Of a stretch of 64,000 nucleotides of DNA, positions 57,619 through 64,000 are shown piece by piece (position 1 is the first letter of the stretch; every line of letters starts with the position of its first letter). The DNA lies in assembly GCA_002278855.1 (NCBI GenBank), contig NCGG01000014.1, positions 1 to 64,000 of the forward strand, read 5' to 3'. Under the pieces are notes generated by a model, which saw only the letters and a list, made by a program, of their open reading frames with translations, ran no database searches and had not been told where the DNA came from. The DNA comes from Sphingomonadales bacterium 28-55-16 (GTDB lineage Bacteria > Pseudomonadota > Alphaproteobacteria > Sphingomonadales > Sphingomonadaceae). The position numbers were made by a program, and so were the translations under genes.

Positions 57619-59012
57619 CCGCCCCCGTCATCCTGTGGTTCCGCCGCGACTTGCGGCTGGCTGATCAGCAAGCAGTGGCGGCGGCTGTGGCGAACGGTGC
57701 GCCTGTCATTCCGGTCTATATCCTTGATGACGATACGCCAAAACATCGTAAAATGGGTGCGGCATCGCGTTGGTGGTTGCACCACAGTCTGGCCGCGCTT
57801 GACGCTGATTTGCAGGCGCTGGGTTCGCGGTTGATCCTACGAGCCGGTAAATCGGACGAGATTTTATGCGCGTTGGCCGCGCAAACCGGCGCATCGGCCA
57901 TTCACTGCATCCGCCATTATGAACCATGGTGGCGTAATGCGGAGAAGGCCGTAGCCAATGGCTTGGACGAAGGTTGTGCGTTCATATGTCATGACGGCAA
58001 CTATCTGCTTCCCGCTGGCAGCGTTACCACCGGCAGCGGCGGACAGTATAAGATCTACACCCCATTCATGCGCGCTTTGTGGCAGCATATGCCACCGCCT
58101 GCGCCTTTGGCACCGCCCGCGCATATTGCTGTGCCCGAGTGCTGGCCAGCAAGCGAGAATATCGGCGAATGGAATTTGCTGCCCACTACGCCTGATTGGT
58201 CGGGCGGCATGATCAACATGTGGACGCCCGGCGAGGCGGGGGCCAAAAAGCGGCTCGCGGATTTTGTCGATAAGGCAGGGCTTTACGACGAGAAACGCAA
58301 CCTGCCATCGGTCGAAGGTTCATCGTTCTTGTCTGCACATCTGCACTTTGGCGAGATTTCACCTGCCGCGTGCTGGCATGCAACGATGCACGCGGGCGGA
58401 TCGGTTGATGTGTTCCTCAAGGAACTGGTTTGGCGGGACTATGCGCAGAATGTCATCGTTCAAATGCCCGAATATGCCACTAAGAACGCGCGCGATGCGT
58501 TTGATAGATTACCGTGGCGAGACGTATCCGATCCGGCGGTGCAGGCGGACTTTGTCGCGTGGACCAAAGGCCGGACCGGCTATCCCATCGTCGATGCCGG
58601 AATGCGGCAATTATGGGCGACCGGCTGGATGCACAATCGCGTGCGGATGATTGCGGCGTCCTTCTTGGTTAAGCATTTGCTGATTGACTGGCGCGAAGGC
58701 GAGAAATGGTTTTGGGATACGCTGGTCGACGCCGATTATGGCAGCAATAGCGTCAATTGGCAGTGGACCGCAGGCACTGGTGTCGACAGCAATATGTTTG
58801 TGCGCATCATGGCGCCTTTATCCCAGTCGGAAAAGTTTGATGCCGCGCGCTATATCCGCGAGTGGGTGCCCGAGCTTGCAGATCTGCAGGAACCTTATAT
58901 TCACGATCCGGATGAATATGGCGCGCGTCCGAAAAATTATCCGCGCAAGATTATTGGCCATAAAGCTGCGCGTGAGCGCGCCCTGAAGGCGCATGAAGTG
59001 GTGAAGGGGTAA
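57615..59012 (+). CDS. phrB: Deoxyribodipyrimidine photolyase
   Basis: Photolyase splits UV-induced pyrimidine dimers with blue light. The 465-residue protein has the N-terminal antenna domain (ILWFRRDLRLADQQA) and the FAD-binding domain with YPIVDAGMRQLWATGWMHNR in overlapping pieces, WQWTAGTG and DSNMFVRIMAPLSQSEKFD. It fits the class I CPD group. It is coupled to the DUF457 gene upstream. A REP-like repeat lies between it and the convergent SDR gene. Confidence 0.94.
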   Translation: MTAPVILWFRRDLRLADQQAVAAAVANGAPVIPVYILDDDTPKHRKMGAASRWWLHHSLAALDADLQALGSRLILRAGKSDEILCALAAQTGASAIHCIRHYEPWWRNAEKAVANGLDEGCAFICHDGNYLLPAGSVTTGSGGQYKIYTPFMRALWQHMPPPAPLAPPAHIAVPECWPASENIGEWNLLPTTPDWSGGMINMWTPGEAGAKKRLADFVDKAGLYDEKRNLPSVEGSSFLSAHLHFGEISPAACWHATMHAGGSVDVFLKELVWRDYAQNVIVQMPEYATKNARDAFDRLPWRDVSDPAVQADFVAWTKGRTGYPIVDAGMRQLWATGWMHNRVRMIAASFLVKHLLIDWREGEKWFWDTLVDADYGSNSVNWQWTAGTGVDSNMFVRIMAPLSQSEKFDAARYIREWVPELADLQEPYIHDPDEYGARPKNYPRKIIGHKAARERALKAHEVVKG

Positions 59013-59047
59013 AGCGGGGGTAGGTGCCCAGCCGATGTGTGTTCATC

Positions 59048-59073
59048 ATCTTGAAACAAGTTCGGGATGATGA
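59048..59073. repeat. REP-like inverted repeat, copy 3
   Basis: ATCTTGAAACAAGTTCGGGA then TGATGAC. The arms TCTTGAA and TTCGGGA enclose ACAAG. Same element as at 13057 and 48215, again between convergent genes. Confidence 0.75.
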
Positions 59074-59082
59074 CCAATAACG

Positions 59083-59793
59083 CTAAGCTTCAACCACCAA
59101 CCGATGGCCACTCGCAAACTCGGTTTGCAGCATCTTTAAAACAGCATCGGCCACTACGACCGGTTCCTTGACCGTCGCGGGGTCTTCCCCGGGATAGGCC
59201 TTCGCCCGCATCATTGTGCGCGTGCGGCCGGGGTCAACGATTGCTGTGCGGACGTGCGACAGGTTCTTGACCTCTTCACCATAGCTGTCGACGAGATTTT
59301 CTAACGCTGCCTTTGATGCGCCATACGCACCCCAGAATGCGCGCGGCGTTGCGCCGACGGACGAGGTCAGCGCGACCAACCGGCCTGCTTCGCTTTTGCG
59401 TAATAACGCGTCGAACGATGCGATCAGTACCTGCTGCGCGGTAACGTTCAATGTGAACAAGCGCGCAAATTCTGCGCCGTCTATTGCAGTCACCGGCGAT
59501 AGCGTGCCAAGCATCGCGGCATTGAGAATGAGGACATCGAGTTTGCCCCAGCGTTCAGTCACTGCGGCGGCCAGACGCGCTATGCTGTCGCCATCGGTCA
59601 AATCAAGCGGCGCGATGGTGGCGCTACCGCCGGCGCTGAAAATCGCATCCTCGACGGCTTCGAGATCTTTGGCGGTGCGTGCGGTCAGGATAACATGTGC
59701 GCCTTGTGCCGCAAGGGACGATGCGATTGCCGCGCCAATCCCGCGACTTGCACCGGTGACCAGCGCAATCTTGCCCTCAAATATCTTTGCCAT
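59083..59793 (-). CDS. Short-chain dehydrogenase/reductase
   Basis: A 236-residue Rossmann-fold oxidoreductase with the cofactor motif TGASRGIG (13-20), NAAMLG, catalytic Ser144/145, Tyr157 and Lys161 (YGASK). The substrate is unknown. It lies three bases downstream of purF on the same strand, so it is probably in the same transcript. NADP preference is suggested by the arginine in the glycine motif, but this is weak. Confidence 0.9.
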   Translation of the reverse strand: MAKIFEGKIALVTGASRGIGAAIASSLAAQGAHVILTARTAKDLEAVEDAIFSAGGSATIAPLDLTDGDSIARLAAAVTERWGKLDVLILNAAMLGTLSPVTAIDGAEFARLFTLNVTAQQVLIASFDALLRKSEAGRLVALTSSVGATPRAFWGAYGASKAALENLVDSYGEEVKNLSHVRTAIVDPGRTRTMMRAKAYPGEDPATVKEPVVVADAVLKMLQTEFASGHRLVVEA

Positions 59794-59796
59794 GGT

Positions 59797-61254
59797 TTAT
59801 GCCAGTTTCCGCTCGCCAAGCATCATTAGGTCGCGCGCCTCATGTTCTTCATGATCGGTCAGCGTGGTCGGATAATCGCCTGTGAAGCATGCGTCGCAAT
59901 ATTGCGGCTTGCTTGGATGGCGCGAATCTTCACCGAGCGCACGATACAGGCCGTCGATGGAGAGGAAGGCGAGGCTGTCAGCTTGAATAAACTGCCGCAT
60001 TTCTTCGACATCCATCCGGCTCGCGAGCAGCTTGGAGCGTTCAGGTGTATCGACGCCGTAAAAGCAGCTGTTCATTGTCGGCGGGCTTGCGATGCGCATA
60101 TGCACTTCGGCGGCGCCAGCCTCGCGCATCATCTGCACGATTTTAAGCGATGTTGTGCCGCGTACGATGGAATCGTCGATCAGGACAATGCGCTTGCCCG
60201 CAACGAGATTGCGGTTCGCGTTATGCTTTAGCTTCACGCCCAAATGGCGAACGCCGTCGCCGGGCTGAATGAAGGTGCGTCCGACATAATGTGACCGGAT
60301 GATGCCAAGCTCAAACGGGATTTTGGCCGCTTCTGCATAGCCGATGGCAGCCGGTGTGCCGCTGTCGGGCACGGGGATAACATAATCGACATCAACGCCA
60401 TTTTCGCGGGCCAGTTCAGCGCCAATGGCTTTGCGAACCGAATAGACGCTGATCCCCTCAACGATCGAGTCAGGGCGTGAGAAATAGACATGCTCAAAGA
60501 TGCATGGGCGTTGCGATACCGGAATGAAGGGCTTGTGCGACTGAATTTCAGTTCCGCGCACAACCACGACTTCGCCGGGTTCAACCGACCGGATATATTC
60601 GGCACCAACGATATCGAGCGCAACAGTTTCGGATGCGAAAATGATGGTATCGCCTAGCTTGCCCATAACCAAAGGTCGAATGCCCAACGGGTCGCGGCAG
60701 GCAATCATGCCTTCTGTGGTCAGGCAAAGGAGCGAATAAGCACCCTCAACCCGCTTCAACGCATCAATGAGGCGGTCAAGCAAGGTCCGATAGCCCGAGG
60801 TGGCGACCAGATGGATGATAACTTCGGTATCGGATGTGGACTGGAAAATGGATCCACGCCGCACAAGGTCGCGGCGGACCGTGACCGCGTTTGAGATATT
60901 GCCGTTGTGCGCGATGGCAAAGCCGCCAGTGGCAAGGTCTGCGTATAAAGGCTGGACATTGCGCAGGGATGTTTCGCCCGTAGTCGAATAGCGCACATGG
61001 CCAATCGCGCATCGACCAACGAGACCGCCAATGATTTCTTCGCGGTCAAAATTGCCGGCCACATGTCCCATAGCGCGGTGCGTATGGAAATCGTGATCGT
61101 CATAGCTCGTGATTCCCGCCGCCTCTTGGCCGCGATGTTGGAGCGCATGGAGGCCAAGCGCCACCATGGCGGAGGCACCCTCAGTGTCGTAGACACCAAA
61201 AATCCCGCACTCCTCTCGAAGTTTGTCGTCATCAAAAGGGTCCGTGGTCAGCAT
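59797..61254 (-). CDS. purF: Amidophosphoribosyltransferase
   Basis: PurF starts purine synthesis by converting PRPP and glutamine to phosphoribosylamine. The 485-residue proenzyme has a 15-residue propeptide before the catalytic Cys16 (CGIFGVYD), HNGNISNA and the PRPP loop VLIDDSIVRGTT. ATG 61254 (MLTTDPFDDDKLREE) is the likely start; in-frame ATGs lie at 61296 and 61338. It heads a purF-SDR operon, divergent from hisI. Confidence 0.95.
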   Translation of the reverse strand: MLTTDPFDDDKLREECGIFGVYDTEGASAMVALGLHALQHRGQEAAGITSYDDHDFHTHRAMGHVAGNFDREEIIGGLVGRCAIGHVRYSTTGETSLRNVQPLYADLATGGFAIAHNGNISNAVTVRRDLVRRGSIFQSTSDTEVIIHLVATSGYRTLLDRLIDALKRVEGAYSLLCLTTEGMIACRDPLGIRPLVMGKLGDTIIFASETVALDIVGAEYIRSVEPGEVVVVRGTEIQSHKPFIPVSQRPCIFEHVYFSRPDSIVEGISVYSVRKAIGAELARENGVDVDYVIPVPDSGTPAAIGYAEAAKIPFELGIIRSHYVGRTFIQPGDGVRHLGVKLKHNANRNLVAGKRIVLIDDSIVRGTTSLKIVQMMREAGAAEVHMRIASPPTMNSCFYGVDTPERSKLLASRMDVEEMRQFIQADSLAFLSIDGLYRALGEDSRHPSKPQYCDACFTGDYPTTLTDHEEHEARDLMMLGERKLA

Positions 61255-61382
61255 ATATCGAATCCCGCTGCGCTTCGTTGGGACGCCTATAGGCATGGAC
61301 GTGCCGAATGTCTCCCCCTTGTCGCATGGTTGTAACAAAGAAAATGTTGGCGAGGTAATTATGCATGGGTTAGGCAGTCACC

Positions 61383-61742
61383 ATGACTGACGATAGAGAG
61401 AGCGGATTGACGCTTAACCCCAAATATGACGCCAATGAATTGGTGACCGCCGTGATTACGGATGAAGCCGATGGTGCGGTGCTGATGGTGGGGCATATGA
61501 ACGCAGAGGCGCTTGCCAAAAGCATGGAAACCCGGACCGCCGTGTTCTTCTCACGCAGCCGGCAGCGGCTTTGGCAAAAAGGCGAAAGCAGCGGGAATGT
61601 TTTGCATATCGTTGATATGCGTATCGATTGCGATCAAGATGCTATTTGGATAGTCGCCCGGCCGGAGGGTCCGACGTGCCACACGGGATCGCGCAGTTGC
61701 TTTTATCGTCGGGTCACTGATGCGGGGCTTGAACCCATTTGA
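61383..61742 (+). CDS. hisI: Phosphoribosyl-AMP cyclohydrolase
   Basis: HisI opens the adenine ring of phosphoribosyl-AMP in histidine synthesis. The 119-residue protein is the stand-alone form without the HisE pyrophosphatase domain. It has MVGHMNAEAL, FSRSRQRLWQKGESSGN, the metal-binding RIDCDQDA and GPTCHTGSRSCFYR. It is separate from other histidine genes in the window and is followed, after eight bases, by a lipoprotein gene. Confidence 0.95.
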   Translation: MTDDRESGLTLNPKYDANELVTAVITDEADGAVLMVGHMNAEALAKSMETRTAVFFSRSRQRLWQKGESSGNVLHIVDMRIDCDQDAIWIVARPEGPTCHTGSRSCFYRRVTDAGLEPI

Positions 61743-61750
61743 GGCCAGCT

Positions 61751-62266
61751 GTGATCATCTGCGGCGCCTTATATTGTCTTTTGTCGGGTTGCGGCGATAA
61801 TCTGGCGTCTTTCCCCAGTGGTGGCGACGATGCTGGCGCAGGATTGGATTCAAGGGCGGTCCAAGCGGGCATTCTTCCCGATCGGGAAAAGAAAGACCTT
61901 GCCGGACGCTATGAAACGCGCGGTGACCTTGGCGTAGACAAATTGTGCGTCGTGAAAAAATCGTCGGATAGTTTCAACATTGGCTTTCTGTCCATTAGCG
62001 GCGCAGACAGCAAATGCGAAGGCACAGGCACTGCTACAGTGGATGGCGAGAGCGTAGAGATCGCTCTGAAAGGGCAGGGGGACTGCAAATTCACCGCGCG
62101 CTATGACGGTTTTGAACTGCGTTTTCCTGCGGTCATTGACAGTGTCTGCGCACGTTATTGCTCCGACCGGGCGAGTTTTTCAGCTACGCATTATTTTATG
62201 ATTGCGCCGGGCAATGCCGCGGCGCGTGACACGCTTGGTCGGGACATTGAGAGATTGTGCACTTAA
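61751..62266 (+). CDS. Cysteine-rich lipoprotein of unknown function
   Basis: I do not recognise this family. The 171-residue product has a short lipoprotein signal peptide with the lipobox LLSGC, and six further cysteines in the mature part (DKLCVV, SKCEG, GDCKF, SVCARYCSD, RLCT), enough for three disulfides in the periplasm. GTG 61751 is chosen because GAGG precedes it by six bases; a TTG at 61739 overlaps the hisI stop and is the alternative. It converges on the Sel1/SPOR gene with 14 bases between stops. Confidence 0.75.
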   Translation: MIICGALYCLLSGCGDNLASFPSGGDDAGAGLDSRAVQAGILPDREKKDLAGRYETRGDLGVDKLCVVKKSSDSFNIGFLSISGADSKCEGTGTATVDGESVEIALKGQGDCKFTARYDGFELRFPAVIDSVCARYCSDRASFSATHYFMIAPGNAAARDTLGRDIERLCT

Positions 62267-62280
62267 GGCATGTTGCTGAT

Positions 62281-63231
62281 CTAAAAAATGTAAACAGTAA
62301 GGCATGGCTGCCCAATTGCCTTTACCTTCACACAAATCGCTTCTGCCGCTGTTTTGCTGGCGAAGGGCCCCGCCTGCAACCGCGTTAGTCCGCCGTCCGT
62401 TTTGAGCGTGGGTTTTTTGTCCGCGAATTCGGCGAAATTTGCCGTGACCTTCTTCCATAATTTTTCGGCGTTTGCGGCATTATTAAACGCACCAAGCTGA
62501 ACGCGCCAATTGCTACCCGCAGAGTTTGGCGTGTCGATACCAGCGGCGCTTGTTGCCGCTACGGACGAAGGTGGAAGGTCGACCGGCACGAGATTTCCCT
62601 GCATTGCTGGGCTTGCGGCGGGTACCGTTCCGACCTGCTCAACAAGCGGGCGGTCGGTGCGTTGCGCGACTGTACCTGCCGCTGCTGTTCCCGCCTGCCG
62701 TTGCTCGATCGGAATATACTGATCCATCTGGGCAAGACTACGAGAGGCTGACGCCATGCCTGCCGACGCGGCACGAGCCATTAAGGTGTAAGAACGCACC
62801 CAGTCTTTTTCGATATGGACGCCATTGAACAATTCGGTCGCCAGCAGATATTGCGCGCGCGGTTCTCCGCGTTCCGATGATGCAATGAGAAAAGGCAATG
62901 CTTCCGGTATTTTCTGGAGATAGTGCAGCAAATGCCCGCAGCTATCGGCAGCTTGCAAATGGCCTTGTGCCGCCGCTTTCCGATACCAGACGAGCGCTTC
63001 ATCAAGGTCGGTCTTGACGCCTCGTCCAAGCTTATACGCTTGACCAAGGTTGAATTGTGCATCGGCATCTCCTGCCACGGCTGATGTGCGCCATTCTTTT
63101 ACAGCAAGCTCATAGGCGCCGCGTGACCAGGCATCGACACCTGCTTTTGTATCTGCGTTGGCCGGTAACGCGCTGAACGCCATGGTAAAAGCGGCGAGTG
63201 CCAGTTTCGTAGAATGAGACGCCACAAACAT
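62281..63231 (-). CDS. Exported Sel1-repeat protein with C-terminal SPOR domain
   Basis: The 316-residue protein has a signal peptide (ending near LPANA), four or so Sel1-like repeats (about 30-170: AVAGDADAQFNLGQAYKLGRGV, ERGEPRAQYLLATELFNG), a low-complexity linker and a SPOR domain (about 235-316, beginning WRVQLGAFNN). SPOR domains bind denuded peptidoglycan at division sites, so a septal role is likely but inferred. ATG 63231 is favoured by AGGAG eight bases before it; a GTG lies at 63240. It is divergent from parA. Confidence 0.88.
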   Translation of the reverse strand: MFVASHSTKLALAAFTMAFSALPANADTKAGVDAWSRGAYELAVKEWRTSAVAGDADAQFNLGQAYKLGRGVKTDLDEALVWYRKAAAQGHLQAADSCGHLLHYLQKIPEALPFLIASSERGEPRAQYLLATELFNGVHIEKDWVRSYTLMARAASAGMASASRSLAQMDQYIPIEQRQAGTAAAGTVAQRTDRPLVEQVGTVPAASPAMQGNLVPVDLPPSSVAATSAAGIDTPNSAGSNWRVQLGAFNNAANAEKLWKKVTANFAEFADKKPTLKTDGGLTRLQAGPFASKTAAEAICVKVKAIGQPCLTVYIF

Positions 63232-63294
63232 ACCAAACACTCCTCATCGCTTACCGCTCATGCGGTTTTCGAATTATTCTGGAAAAACTGATAT

Positions 63295-63327
63295 TTGGTT
63301 AATATTTTGGTTGGGTTGTTTAACCAA
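63295..63327. repeat. Eight-base inverted repeat in the SPOR–parA intergenic region
   Basis: TTGGTTAA (63295-63302) and TTAACCAA (63320-63327), a perfect inverted repeat with 17 bases between. It lies between divergent starts and could be an operator. Nothing else is evident in this 255-base gap. Confidence 0.45.
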
Positions 63328-63486
63328 GGCCATGGGGCAAGGGTGCCCGTTTGATATTGTCATGCGTTTTTCGGTCTTTGGCTGTCATGACTTAAGAACT
63401 GCACGCGATACTGCCCACGGCGTTAACCTATTTTTAGCCCAGTTCTGCCACATCCCTATTTGTAACATGTGGGAAAGGGGAAAAAT

Positions 63487-64000
63487 GTGAGGGTTCTCGC
63501 ATTGGCATCACAGAAAGGCGGCTCGGGTAAAACCACTTTGTCCGGACATTTGGCAGTTCAGGCGCAGTTGGCGGGTGCCGGGCCGGTTGTTCTTATTGAT
63601 ATCGATCCGCAAGGGTCGTTGTCGGATTGGTGGAACGAACGCGAGGCTGATCATCCGGCCTTTGCGCAAACCACCGTCGCGCGCCTCTCCGCCGACCTTG
63701 CCAAATTACGGAAGCAAGGGTTTAAGCTTGCCGTTATTGATACCCCGCCTGCGATCACCATGGCGATCCAGAGTGTGATATCGGTGGCTGAACTTATCGT
63801 GGTGCCCACACGGCCAAGTCCGCATGACTTGCGCGCCGTTGGTGCAACGTTGGATTTGTGTGAACGCGCGGGCAAGCCATTAATCTTTGTTGTGAATGCT
63901 GCCACGCCCAAGGCAAAAATCACATCGGAAGCGGCTGTCGCTTTGTCACAGCATGGCACTGTCGCACCGATCACGCTGCACCACCGAACGGACTTTGCAG
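63487..64000 (+). CDS. ParA family ATPase (N-terminal part; continues past window)
   Basis: ParA/MinD-type ATPases position DNA or protein cargo. The visible 171 codons show the deviant Walker A KGGSGKTT (10-17), LIDIDPQGSLSDWW and VIDTPPAI, as in chromosomal and orphan ParA proteins. The start is GTG at 63487 after a purine-rich GGGAAAGGGG; the ATG two bases earlier runs straight into a stop. No parB or parS is seen, so it may be an orphan ParA rather than the chromosome partition protein. Confidence 0.9.
   Translation, partial: MRVLALASQKGGSGKTTLSGHLAVQAQLAGAGPVVLIDIDPQGSLSDWWNEREADHPAFAQTTVARLSADLAKLRKQGFKLAVIDTPPAITMAIQSVISVAELIVVPTRPSPHDLRAVGATLDLCERAGKPLIFVVNAATPKAKITSEAAVALSQHGTVAPITLHHRTDFA

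Overview
This window is a gene-dense chromosomal segment of an alphaproteobacterium, most likely of the order Sphingomonadales. The evidence is a split (circularly permuted) tmRNA gene with a tag ending LALAA, a CckA phosphorelay kinase, a ChvG/ChvI–HprK–RapZ–PTS cluster beside pckA, a recA preceded by the alphaproteobacterial SOS box GTTC-N7-GTTC, an EcfG-type general-stress promoter, and short REP-like repeats of the kind I know from sphingomonads. Base composition looks moderate for the group, which would suit a Sphingorhabdus- or Sphingopyxis-like genome, but the genus is a guess. I see no prophage, insertion sequence, CRISPR array, tRNA or rRNA; almost every base is in a recognisable core gene.

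Layout. 1-240: coding piece of tmRNA with two tandem pseudoknots. 307-3798 (minus): arginine succinyltransferase genes astB-astA with an M20 amidohydrolase. 3849-9360 (minus): lptD-surA-pdxA-rsmA, the conserved outer-membrane assembly/B6/ribosome cluster. 9537-11929 (plus): pepA-holC-ndk. 12008-14197 (minus): purM-purN, with purN fused to a YjbR/MmcQ-like domain. 14259-15932 (plus): a DUF2066-like exported protein and hdaA. 15934-22474: rnd, aspS, ppk2, greB, slt. 22562-24482 (plus): dapA-smpB-DUF2062. 24546-30218 (plus): M13 peptidase, cckA and recA. 30409-34572 (plus): ureohydrolase, GST, alaS. 34569-37650 (minus): icd and a KefB-type antiporter. 37803-40699 (plus): psd-pssA-rmuC. 40721-45900 (minus): chvI-chvG-hprK-rapZ-EIIA-HPr-SpoU methyltransferase, divergent from pckA. 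47734-56440: small hypothetical, stomatin/NfeD pair, M28 peptidase, guaB-rsmB-TPR, rppH and an esterase. 56656-59012 (plus): DUF457-type membrane hydrolase and DNA photolyase. 59083-63231: purF-SDR, hisI-lipoprotein and a Sel1/SPOR protein. 63487-64000: start of a ParA-type ATPase that runs off the window.

How the genes work together. tmRNA and SmpB, the two dedicated parts of trans-translation, are both here though 23 kb apart. PurM, PurN and PurF cover three purine steps and GuaB the IMP-to-XMP step. ChvI-ChvG, HprK, RapZ, EIIA and HPr form the alphaproteobacterial regulatory (not sugar-transporting) PTS beside the gluconeogenic gene pckA; enzyme I is not in the window. Psd and PssA make phosphatidylethanolamine in two consecutive steps. 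Many neighbours overlap by 1-4 bases, so translational coupling is the rule.

Most worth checking: the tmRNA structure and tag, the M20 enzyme as a possible stand-in for AstE, the PurN fusion, the EcfG-type promoter before the M28 peptidase, the hexanucleotide tract before nfeD, the REP-like repeats, and a cysteine-rich lipoprotein of unknown function after hisI. I did not find a wholly new multi-gene system; the window is mainly core genome.
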